Source of the DNA: Scytonema sp. UIC 10036 | GTDB taxonomy: Bacteria; Cyanobacteriota; Cyanobacteriia; Cyanobacteriales; Nostocaceae | Assembly: GCF_009725235.1 (NCBI RefSeq) | Contig: NZ_WJFC01000002.1 | Coordinates: 150,896-214,895, forward strand | Direction of reading: 5' to 3' | DNA length: 64,000 nt | Shown: piece by piece, positions 18,616 through 27,017 of the stretch | Layout: every line of letters begins with the position of its first letter | How positions within the stretch are numbered: position 1 is the first letter of the stretch | Translations under genes and position numbers: made by a program | The notes under the pieces: model-generated | Database searches by the model: none | Told to the model about the DNA's origin: nothing | Seen by the model: the letters and a program-made list of their open reading frames with translations, nothing else

Positions 18616-18640
18616 TCCCTCCTAAAAAAAATAGGAGGGA
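18616..18640. repeat. Perfect hairpin with A-rich loop
   Basis: TCCCTCCTA and TAGGAGGGA flank a 7-base A-rich loop. It sits about 130 bp after the toxin gene and could act as a weak terminator on the minus strand or as a small repeat. There is no T-run on the plus strand. Confidence 0.5.
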
Positions 18641-18690
18641 GCGAACGTACAGTGTTAAAGCCAGTTACCGCTTACTGGAGTTTAGACAAG

Positions 18691-19218
18691 ATGTTTCACA
18701 TCTTAAGAGAAAGATGGACATTTAAGCAAATAGAAAAAGGTATTAACAACTCTGAATATACAACGTTAGAAATGTCTGAGATGTTACCAACAGTGCTAAC
18801 AGTTATGTTCGGTGAATTTGGAGTTAAGCCTGTTGTAAAATTACTTATTTACATCCCACCTTCCGCACCCTAAAGTGTCACAATACGAATTTTGGACGTT
18901 TGAGGATTTGGAGTTGGCGTCGCTAACCCAAATAACGCTAAAAATGTATAAAATGTAGCCTTCTGGTAAAGAAAAATCCGAAAAAACCGATTGTGACAGT
19001 AGGGGGTGCGGAATGGGGGTTACATTGATACTATTGTAAATACTGAAAATAAAGAACAAGTAGACAGAATTTATAATCTATTTGCTAGTGATAAATTTGA
19101 TGAACCGAAAGAGATTGGTAGGCAAACATATTTACCAATTCCGAAACTTGTAAAAGAATTAAAAGAAGTTGCTGAAACGCTTGATATAGATGGATTGAGT
19201 GAGAAAATACCGTTATGA
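18691..19218 (+). pseudogene. Small hypothetical gene split by a MITE
   Basis: The first part (18691 to 18854) encodes a helical protein fragment (FKQIEKGINNSEYTTLEMSE), then runs into element sequence and a stop at 18873. The second part (from 19020) continues IDTIVNTENKEQVDRIYNLF to a stop at 19218. Removing the 165-bp element plus one copy of its 6-bp duplication (171 bp, 57 codons) joins KLLIYI to DTIVNT in frame and gives one protein of about 118 residues from the ATG at 18691. The start is uncertain: the frame is open upstream to a GTG at 18652. I do not recognise the protein family. It is inactive as it stands unless the element is spliced or excised. Confidence 0.78.
18855..19019. mobile_element. 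165-bp MITE with 6-bp target duplication
   Basis: Terminal inverted repeats of about 27-30 bp: the left end begins CCCACCTTCCGCACCC, and the right end in reverse begins CCCCCATTCCGCACCC; both continue to TGTCACAAT. The element is flanked by TTACAT at 18849-18854 and at 19020-19025. It carries no gene. A 6-bp duplication and these ends suggest mobilisation by an unlinked DDE transposase; the family is not identified. Confidence 0.85.
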
Positions 19219-19248
19219 ATAGTTACCCGGAATGTACCGGGTAAAAAA

Positions 19249-19866
19249 TTATGCTACAGAGTCAAAAATTTGTTGAGCAGTAAGGTTTAATTGCGGGAAA
19301 GTAGGCGATACAATACGGTCGCTACCTCTAAATGGATTCATTTGGTATTCTCCGTCTATCAATTCACACACAAAAATTGTACGCTGTTTGGGATTACCAA
19401 TGTACCTACGTCCGCCTAGGGCTTTATAATCTACAATCCAGTACTCGCGAATACCCATAGCAGCATAATCATTAAATTTACCATCGTAATCATCTTGCCA
19501 ATTGGTACTCACAATCTCAACGACCAATGGGATTGAGTCAGGACAACTTAGTGTTGATTCTTTTTCCCACAATGGTTCATTGATAAGATTTTCGCGATTG
19601 ATTACTATTAAATCGGGCTTATAAGTAGTTGATGAGTTTATTTTTACTAAAGTTGATTCAGACGTTCGGTAAGAGAGTTGTTGTAATTTAATAGCTTCGA
19701 TTAGTGCTATAACTAAAAAACCTATCACCTCGGTATGTGAGCCACTGGCAGGGGGCATTTCAAATATCACTCCTTTGTGTAACTCGTAATTTTTGCCGTC
19801 GTTTGGATACCATTCAATAAATTCATCGTAGGTAAATAAGCGTTGAAGGGGTTGTGCTTGAGTCAT
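19249..19866 (-). CDS. Uma2 family (DUF820) restriction-like nuclease
   Basis: 205 residues, the usual length. The Uma2 pattern is visible: YELHKGVIFEMPPASGSH near the start, TYKPDLIVINREN, VVEIVSTNWQDDYDGKFNDY, then MGIREYWIVDYK. The Asp, Glu-x-Val and Lys of the PD-(D/E)xK nuclease core correspond to KPDL, VEIVS and DGKF. The family is greatly expanded in cyanobacteria; its biological role is still unclear. It stands alone between the split gene and a small minus-strand frame. Confidence 0.92.
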   Translation of the reverse strand: MTQAQPLQRLFTYDEFIEWYPNDGKNYELHKGVIFEMPPASGSHTEVIGFLVIALIEAIKLQQLSYRTSESTLVKINSSTTYKPDLIVINRENLINEPLWEKESTLSCPDSIPLVVEIVSTNWQDDYDGKFNDYAAMGIREYWIVDYKALGGRRYIGNPKQRTIFVCELIDGEYQMNPFRGSDRIVSPTFPQLNLTAQQIFDSVA

Positions 19867-19918
19867 AGTAATTTACCAATTTTTCTAACATACTTATAGT
19901 TTGATAAATTTTTAAAAA

Positions 19919-20083
19919 TTAATCACCTGTATTATCTCCATCCCAGGTACGAGTAAGTTCCTCAACGGTAACACCTTCAGCGTTCGCCAAATCTTCTAAT
20001 TGCTTGTTTATCTCGTCAAAGTTGGCGGCTATTCTCGCAGCTAGTATCTGTGAAGCGTATGAACTCGGAGTTTTGCCGCTCAA
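19919..20083 (-). CDS. Small protein or gene remnant, TTG start
   Basis: An open frame of 54 codons from TTG at 20083 encodes a convincing helical protein (ILAARIAANFDEINKQLEDL, then NAEGVTVEELTRTW). There is no ATG, but AGGAG lies 13 bp upstream of the TTG, and the open frame extends another ~25 codons upstream without a better start. It could be a real small protein or the 3' part of a truncated gene. Family unknown. It shares the 14-bp string GAGCGAACGTACAG, on the opposite strand, with DNA at 18640-18653. Confidence 0.45.
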   Translation of the reverse strand: MSGKTPSSYASQILAARIAANFDEINKQLEDLANAEGVTVEELTRTWDGDNTGD

Positions 20084-20174
20084 CTCTGTACGTTCGCTCC
20101 TGATTGAAGGGGAAGAGGAATTAATGTCTGACAGGGTAAGGTTTCAACAGGATTGTGGATCTGCTAAAAGCCAA

Positions 20175-20263
20175 CCCGTGTAATACTTGGAAAAAGCTGA
20201 GTTAGGTTAACCGTGTAATACTTGGAAGAAGAGAAATTAGATGCTTCCGGGTAATACATGGCA
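20175..20263. repeat. Three spaced direct repeats
   Basis: CCGTGTAATACTTGGAA occurs twice and a weaker CGGGTAATACATGGCAA once, with starts 35 and 36 bp apart. The spacing is regular, but the spacers are short and there are only three units. I read it as a small tandem family and not as a CRISPR array; regulatory iterons are an alternative. Confidence 0.55.
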
Positions 20264-20334
20264 ACATTCCCCCTCTTCATGTATTTCTTATGTAACACAT
20301 AAGAAACTTCACCAATTGAGGTTAAGCTTACGAT

Positions 20335-23300
20335 TTAAAGCCAGTTACCGCTTAAAATAAACGGTGCCCAGTAAGCAGGGTTATCATATTGGTCATTAAG
20401 ATTATCTATTTTCTTAGCGTTAATTAGTTTCAATTGAGCTTGACGCAAAGCCTCTGCCTTACTTACTCCCGATTTGCGGAAGCGATCGTAAAACTCAGAT
20501 ATTAAGTGAAACGTAGAGTCGTCGTTAACAGACCATAGAGTTGCCAGCGCACTTTTGACGCCAACTTGCAAGGCGACACCAGCCAAACCAAGAGTCGCAC
20601 GGTCATCTCCTACAGCTGTTTGACAAGCAGTCAGCGTCAGTAATTCCACTGAGTTAAGACCACCATTAACTTGGCGCAGAGTATTTTCTAACTCCTTAAT
20701 TGTGAGTTTGTCGTTATCTCCTGCAACGAGAAAAGTATCCTCTGCAATAATGCCAAACTGAGCGTGAGTCGCAATGTGAATAATCGGATAAGCAGTTTTA
20801 TTGAGTTCTTTTCCTAAATTATCGCGGTTAAAACTGCTATCTACTAAAACTTTACTATTTGGGAAGAGTTGTTGAACGTTATTAATCTCTGACTTTACTT
20901 TTGGTAAAACAGGATAATCTATTTCATCAACTTTTACTTTTGTCGTTACGCCTAAGATTAAAGCTCGACTTTGTTGACGGTTTAGTTTTTGAGATGCTGT
21001 CAAACGCAAACTGGGAGTTGTAGCAATAGCATACTTCTCAATTAAGTATTGCTTTCCATCATAAAGCGCTGCCATTGGAATACTACGAAAGAACCCATCT
21101 TGAATAAAAACAAGAGTTTTGATATTTTCAGCAGCTAAATTAGCTTTTTTTTCAATTTTTTGAAAAGTTTTACTGTATAATTCTTGAGATGCTTTTTTAA
21201 TCTTATCATCACTTATTGTTTTATCTCCATCTCTCAGTAAATAGCTCCATTTGCAAAAGATTGCGATCGCGGGTCTTGAATATTGTCAGCAACTTTTACT
21301 GCATCTTGAAGGAGTGCGATCGCTTGCTCATCTGATAGCTGTCGCTGAAGAGGACACTGAGTTAAAGGCGAACTCACGGGTTTAGCCACAACTGGAAGAT
21401 TGGCTAAATCGACTGTTATATAAACTTTACTTGTAGAATCTGGTAATTTCTCCCGCAAGGCTAAAGCTTTTTGCACTGCTTTATCAAACTGAGTTGGTTC
21501 GGCTTGAGTGCGGTAGTAAAACTGAATTAAATTCATCAACACTCGTATTTGAGCAACTTGGTTACCTTGAGAGCCTGCTTTTTCAAAACTAGACTGAAAC
21601 TTGTTCAACGCTTTCCGGTAATCACTTTTAGATTGCTGTTTAAATTCATCAACTTTTTGCACGCGGCTTTTTTCTGCAGACTCAGCACGCAGATTCCAAA
21701 GTTCCGCCCGACTCACATAAGCATTACCCAAACTATTGAGTACTAAAGAATCAAAACCTTTGGGAGCAATTTTTTCAGCACTTTCAAGATACTGAATAGC
21801 TCGGTTATAATAACCCACCAGACGGTAAGCTTCTCCAAGACTTCCCAATGCACCTGCTTCACCCGTTCGATCTTTCGAGAATCGAGTCAGGAGCAATGCG
21901 CTTTCTTGGCGACAATCTGAATTTTTTTCCACCCCCTTTGATGGCTCCTCTTCCAGTTCGCCCTGAAGGACACCACACAACAGAGCGATCGCCTTTCTGG
22001 GTTGCCCCAAGCTATTGTATACTTGAGACTGTTCTATAAGCATGCGTCCTACCTGCTGTACGTCTCCTACTTGGCGGTAGTAAGCGATCGCTTTATCCCA
22101 ATAGGCAATAGATACAGTACGTGCAGTGCCAAAAGTATATTGTGACATCAAAACGTTTCCCGGACCTGTAGGCAAACCACCAGAACCCGTGATAACGAAA
22201 GTTCCCTCTTGCTGGCGAGAACCGCGTTCAATGCAACTATTAGCAATCAAGCTACCCGTGTCAATGGCATTCTCAGGTAGCTCACTCAAGCTATCTTGAA
22301 TGAAACTGGTGTCGGGTACGGTAACCACACCAGAGGAAATCGCACCACTAGCATTGATATCAACACGGTTGTTCCCATCTAAGGTGTTGGGATCGGTACC
22401 AAAAGGAGCTTTTCGGTAATTTTGACCAAAGAACGCAGGGGTATTAAGATTAATGTTACCGCCTTTGCCATCTCGCGCAAACGCCAGGATGTCGCTGTCA
22501 TTAAAAGCAATGATAGAATTAGCTGTTAGCGTGATGTCACCACCGCCACCTGTCCCAGTTTCGACATTGGTTGTGATGTCACTATCACCGTAAAGGCGAA
22601 TGTTACCTGCTGTGATTGCGATCGCACCTCCATTCGATTGTGTCGCAGATGTAGTAATATTGCTGTTGTTCGCATTGAAGGTTCGGCGTGCATTGATGCT
22701 GATATTACCTGCTCTACCTATGCCTTGACTTTGGGAAGATAATAGGGCGCGATCCTTGACTGATAATGCTCCTGTTATAATGAAAATATTCCCCGCTTTG
22801 CCTGTAGCTCCAGTACCAACACTATTTTCAATAACACTTCTTTGTTGTTTGACCTCGATTGTTCCGGTAGCATTGAGTGTAATATCCCCCGCAACAGCAC
22901 CAACAGATCCAACCCCTCTCCTATCCCACCCCGCAGGGAGCTTCCTCCAGAAATTTCTACATTTCTGGCGTTAATGGCAATGCTCCCGTTACCACCCGCA
23001 CGCACACTTACCTCAGATCCATTGCTACTACTACTGGACTTAGTCAACAATACATCTGCTCTCCCCACACCCTCAGGAAAACTTAACCCTAAATTATTAC
23101 CATCTTTATTGAATGCAACAGTTCCAGGAGCGTCTAGTCCTCCCAACTCAACTCGACCACTAGGAGCCTTAATAACTCCGCTTTCTAGGTTTACTTTACC
23201 CCCTACCAACAATAAACTCCGCCCATCTCGAACACTTAGCCCCTCCTGAGAGCGATTGACAATTGCTGCTTCTTTAGCAAGAACGTTATAGAAAAGTGCA

Positions 23301-23764
23301 GATGGATTAATACTTAGTAGATTACCAGATGCAGGCTCAGAGGCACTGAACAGTCCTGTCTCACCCAACCTAATGGCATTGGCTGTTGTTGCAACAAACG
23401 AACCCTCAACATCCAAGCTGGCATTTTGCCCAAAGACGATCCCATTGGGATTTATCAGAAACAAGTTGGCATTCCCCAATACACCCAGCCTACCCAATAT
23501 CTCAGAACGGTTAGCCCCCGTTACCCGGCTGAGAATATTCTCAATTCCTTGGGGGTTGCTAAAATAAATCCCGCTTCCTTCCCTCACGTTAAATTCTTGA
23601 AAACTGTGAAACAGGTTAGCCCCGCGAATTGCTCCTCCATTTACGCGATCGCTCATCACACCCCGCTCCTCTACATTCGGTGTCACCACAGAACTTTCAG
23701 ACCCCAACGTAGTATCAGGCGTGACTTGTGCAAGTGTACTATTTGACCCAAAAATGAGTGTATA
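20335..23764 (-). pseudogene. Broken TpsA-TPR-CHAT fusion gene
   Basis: Read in pieces, this is one large gene of the type where a haemagglutinin/TPS domain, TPR repeats and a CHAT domain form a single polypeptide. The N-terminal piece (about 22910-23764) has the TPS domain with INPNGIVFGQNA but lacks a start codon and a complete signal peptide. Near 22911-22914 a G-run on the minus strand is one base short; adding one G restores GVGSVGAVAGDITL and continues in frame to 21234 through beta-helix repeats and TPRs. At about 21234 a shift and an apparent deletion join GAIY to RDGDKT and skip the usual linker of about 200 residues. The last part (20335-21228) is a CHAT domain with His in IATHAQ and Cys in LTACQT. 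At least three lesions make a functional product unlikely. Confidence 0.85.
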
Positions 23765-23812
23765 CTAAAAACGGTTTAAAATCTGACTTTTCAAAAATTG
23801 CCAAATCGTAGG

Positions 23813-23952
23813 CAATACTGCGTAGGTTTTGCATAAAAATACGAAATTACGTAGGTTGGGTTGAGGAACGAAACCCAACATTTATCAGCATTTGTTGGGT
23901 TTCGCGCTTCGCTCAACCCAACCTACTATTTCCCAAAACCTACGTAGTATTG
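23813..23952. mobile_element. 140-bp inverted-repeat element with 10-bp direct repeats
   Basis: The ends are inverted: CAATACTGCGTAGGTTTTG on the left; the right end in reverse is CAATACTACGTAGGTTTTG. The inner arms carry GTAGGTTGGGTTGAG...GAAACCCAACA, a common cyanobacterial repeat. AAATCGTAGG occurs immediately outside both ends (23803-23812 and 23953-23962), which looks like a target duplication. It lies just upstream of the truncated 5' end of the TpsA-CHAT pseudogene. Confidence 0.7.
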
Positions 23953-23957
23953 AAATC

Positions 23958-23986
23958 GTAGGGGCGCGGCGGCATTGCGCCCCTAC
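23958..23986. repeat. Perfect 10-bp stem hairpin repeat
   Basis: GTAGGGGCGC and GCGCCCCTAC flank a 9-base loop. This is a well-known interspersed palindrome in filamentous cyanobacteria and overlaps the right direct repeat of the preceding element. Confidence 0.7.
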
Positions 23987-24112
23987 AAATGCCATGGAAC
24001 CTTTCAAAAAAGAACAGTTGTTAGCCGTTCACAGTATACCTGGCAATGCAGGTCACGAGGCTCCGCTTCGCACTCCAGGTATAGTACAGGAGGCAGAGCC
24101 TCCCGTAAGGCA

Positions 24113-24133
24113 TTCCCAGGCGGAGCCTGGGAA
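24113..24133. repeat. Small palindromic repeat
   Basis: TTCCCAGGC and GCCTGGGAA form a 9-bp stem with a 3-base loop, continued by CGAGA. A related string, GGCTCCGCCTGGGAACGAG, occurs near 58990, so it is an interspersed family. Confidence 0.65.
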
Positions 24134-24186
24134 CGAGATAGCCTGGTGCCCATCAGAATTAATGCGATGAACTACTAGCAGCCAGA

Positions 24187-25170
24187 CTATCCCTCTATTG
24201 CTATAGTATTTTTAGTCTTATTCTTTTTCAATTTTAACAATCTTAGTTTTACTGACTTACCTATTATCCTAGGTATAGTGTATAATTGCCAAAATATTAA
24301 ATTCCACAAGTATCCATATTGAGGATAACATTTAACTAATAGTATGTCTGCCATCAAATATAGCCTAGTCTCTTTTAAAGAAGAGTCTCTCACAATATAT
24401 CTAATTTGTTCGGGCTTGGGCGGAGCGTGACCAATGATAGTATCCTTTCGATAAAACTTTGATTGCACAAACAAGCCTAACAATCTATCTAAACTCCATG
24501 CAGGTAGCCAGGTTAAAGCACCCACCAATTTCATGGCTTCTGAGAGTTCGTGAAGTGCTGCTTTAACCTGCTCTGTTTTCCAGACTCTGTTATTAAAGTT
24601 TTCAAAATGAATGCCATTTTGGTCTGTTCTTTGCTTCCAGGGAAAGACAATATGGCGAATGTCTAATGGTTTATCTAGGGGAGCAATGGGAACTTCTAGT
24701 AAACCTTTGTAATTTCCTTGTTTAAAAGGATAAGGGTTCTCTGGAGTTTTTTTACAAATCTCTAATTGCTCTACTTTAGGAATCGGTTCCCAATTTTGTT
24801 TGATACGTGATTTTTCATCATAATTGATATTTTGTATCTTAAGTCTTAAAACCCAGCTATCAGGAAATCGCTGAAAATACTTGACTGTTAATTCTAAAAT
24901 ATCGGGGTGTGCAAAGTCATCGTCATCTAATGCCATGACATAATTGCCTTTAGCATTGATTAATCCTGTAAACCTTTGCAGAACTTCACCCTTAAAGGGA
25001 CTAGTTAAAAACTCTACTCTTGAGTCATCAATTTTTTTAAAAATCGCGTTGGGAGGATAAACTAAAATAAATTGTATATCTCCCTTAATTTTTAATAACT
25101 GTTCTAACCAGTAATCATCAAAATTACCTCTGGTTGCAGTCACTATTGTCAAGAATGGTTGTTTGCTCAT
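24187..25170 (-). CDS. Family 2-like glycosyltransferase
   Basis: 327 residues. It opens with a beta-strand and loop (FLTIVTATRGNFDDYWLEQL) typical of GT-A glycosyltransferases and has an acidic nucleotide-sugar/metal site LDDDDFAHPD (Asp82-Asp85). The C-terminus is basic and hydrophobic and may touch the membrane. It probably adds a sugar to a polysaccharide or lipid; donor and acceptor cannot be told. It is divergent from the GT4 gene that starts 450 bp to the right, so the two may serve one surface-glycan pathway. Confidence 0.82.
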   Translation of the reverse strand: MSKQPFLTIVTATRGNFDDYWLEQLLKIKGDIQFILVYPPNAIFKKIDDSRVEFLTSPFKGEVLQRFTGLINAKGNYVMALDDDDFAHPDILELTVKYFQRFPDSWVLRLKIQNINYDEKSRIKQNWEPIPKVEQLEICKKTPENPYPFKQGNYKGLLEVPIAPLDKPLDIRHIVFPWKQRTDQNGIHFENFNNRVWKTEQVKAALHELSEAMKLVGALTWLPAWSLDRLLGLFVQSKFYRKDTIIGHAPPKPEQIRYIVRDSSLKETRLYLMADILLVKCYPQYGYLWNLIFWQLYTIPRIIGKSVKLRLLKLKKNKTKNTIAIEG

Positions 25171-25624
25171 TTTGTGTTCTTGCAGTGTTAACTCTATTTC
25201 TACAAAGACTCAAGGCAATTAAATATTAACCCAAATTGCTATTTATGTTTGCAAGTGTTTGGATGGCATTGGATAATTAATAAAATCCTCTCCACAGAAA
25301 AAATGAGGAGGGGCTTAAGCCGTATCGCACGACTCTTCAAGTGCAAAGTACCCACAGCTTAATACAGCAAATTTCAATCTGGTGAGGTACAAAAATTCCC
25401 CCCCTCTGTCCCCCTTACCAAGGGGGGATGAAAGGGGGGTGTACCTCATGAGACTGAGAAAGGCTATAACCCGCAACTTGGGTCATTAGACAATTGAAAA
25501 TAAGATGTTAAAACTAATACTGTAGCCTGGGCTCAACAATCCTTTGCATTCTAATGTATGCAAATATAGCCCGGTTATACTGCAATAACAATATACCAAT
25601 AACCAGACGGATAACAGAAATTAT
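25171..25624. other. Divergent intergenic region with a hairpin repeat
   Basis: About 450 bp between two divergent glycosyltransferase genes. It holds an inverted repeat at 25383-25448: TGAGGTAC and GTACCTCA enclose pyrimidine- and purine-rich strings CCCCCCTCTGTCCCCC and GGGGGGATGAAAGGGGGG, which also pair. This is a common cyanobacterial interspersed repeat. No open frame is supported. Confidence 0.6.
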
Positions 25625-26875
25625 ATGCGTATCTTAATGCTATCGTCCACATTTCCCTACCCTCCGAGTCGCGGTGGAACAGAAATTAGAACATTTAACT
25701 TACTTAAATATCTACATCAGAAGAATCATGAGGTAACTCTTGTGACTCAACGTCATCAGGCAGTCACTGATGCAGAAGTAGAAGAACTACGCAAATGGGT
25801 TAGCGAACTCGTGGTTTTTCCCCTACCGCCAGAACTCCAGAACAGAAGTGGCATAACTGGTTTGTTGGCGAAAGCGAAACGCTTCGCAAATTCAGTGGCA
25901 AAGGCGATCCCAGCGAATGTTTTATACCGCTATTCACCAGAAATTCAAGCTTTGGTAGATGGTTATGTCCGGGAACAAAAGTGTGACGCCATCACTTGCG
26001 AGCATAGTGTTAACGAAATATATATTCGCCCTGAATTCCGTAACCGTGTAAATACTGTGGTCGATGTCCACAGTTCAGTCTATGGTTGGATACGCGACCA
26101 TTTAGAGATGGGGGCTTCACAGAATGCTTTACGCGATCGCCTGTATCTCTCTTTCGTCCTAAAACGTTACGAAAAACGCTACTGTACTAAATTTTCTAAC
26201 ATTGTCGTCACCACTGAAGACGACCGACAAGAATTCCTGAAACTCCGTCCAGATATTGACATTAAGGTAATTCCCAATGGGGTTGATTTAGATTTATTTC
26301 CCTATCGTTCCCACGATCCAGGGGGACATCAGTTAATTTTTGTGGGAGCAATGGATGCGTCTCATAATATTGATGCAGCACGTTTTTTTGCTTTAACAGT
26401 GCTACCAGAACTGCAAAAACGGTATCCCGATGCCACCTTTATTATTGCCGGTGCCAGACCTACAGCATCCGTTTTGGAACTGAAGAATCTTCCTGGAGTC
26501 GTGGTGACAGGTCGCGTTCCTTCAATGGCAGAGTATCTACATCAATCTACCGTTTGCGTAGTGCCACTGCGAACTGGCTTTGGGATTAAGAATAAAACCT
26601 TAGAAGCAATGGCAGCTGGTGTACCTGTTGTTGCAAGCGATCGCGGTTTAGAAGGGCTGGCTGTCGATGAAGCTGGTTTACCACTCAGAGCATTACGCGC
26701 CAATCAACCAGCCGAGTATGTGAACGCCATCTGCCAATTATTTGAAAACCCGCAGTTACGAGCAGAATTATCTCAGAACGGCAGACAACTTGTAGAAACA
26801 GAATTTACTTGGGAAACTGCTGGTAAAAGATACGAACAAGTAGTGATATCATGTCCGCTTATATACTCTGAATAA
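25625..26875 (+). CDS. Family 4 glycosyltransferase
   Basis: 416 residues with a GT-B fold. The N-terminal domain opens RILMLSSTFPYPPSRGGTEI, the usual acceptor-side start. The C-terminal domain has IPNGVDLDLFP, LIFVGAMDASHNIDA, and the donor-binding EAMAAGVPVVASD from Glu327. This pattern matches the sugar-transferase PEP-CTERM/Wsp1-type GT4 enzymes common in exopolysaccharide loci. It acts at the cytoplasmic face using a nucleotide sugar. The donor is not predictable from sequence. Confidence 0.9.
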   Translation: MRILMLSSTFPYPPSRGGTEIRTFNLLKYLHQKNHEVTLVTQRHQAVTDAEVEELRKWVSELVVFPLPPELQNRSGITGLLAKAKRFANSVAKAIPANVLYRYSPEIQALVDGYVREQKCDAITCEHSVNEIYIRPEFRNRVNTVVDVHSSVYGWIRDHLEMGASQNALRDRLYLSFVLKRYEKRYCTKFSNIVVTTEDDRQEFLKLRPDIDIKVIPNGVDLDLFPYRSHDPGGHQLIFVGAMDASHNIDAARFFALTVLPELQKRYPDATFIIAGARPTASVLELKNLPGVVVTGRVPSMAEYLHQSTVCVVPLRTGFGIKNKTLEAMAAGVPVVASDRGLEGLAVDEAGLPLRALRANQPAEYVNAICQLFENPQLRAELSQNGRQLVETEFTWETAGKRYEQVVISCPLIYSE

Positions 26876-26877
26876 TA

Positions 26878-26903
26878 CTCACGCAAAGACGCAAAGGCGC
26901 TAA
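26878..26903. repeat. Interspersed repeat copy (ACGCAAAGGCGC type)
   Basis: CTCACGCAAAGACGCAAAGGCGC is the uninterrupted form of a repeat that reappears at about 51001-51072 with a 44-bp palindrome inserted into it. Confidence 0.6.
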
Positions 26904-27017
26904 GAAATTAAGAAACTTTTCCGCATGGTTATGCTACCGGACATTATGAAGTGAAAATTAATCCCTTGATTATAGCACTTTCAATTATTCTAAAGGAAGA
27001 AACTTGATGACTCAACT

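Noticed and set aside
18537..18725. A 62-codon plus-strand frame after the toxin gene
   Set aside because: Overlaps a hairpin repeat and lacks a ribosome site; the split gene in another frame is better supported.
20175..20263. Possible three-unit CRISPR
   Set aside because: Repeats are 17 bp, diverged, and there are no cas genes; spacing alone is not enough.
23892..24178. Two plus-strand frames of 67-92 codons
   Set aside because: They are made entirely of palindromic repeats and read as repeat translation.
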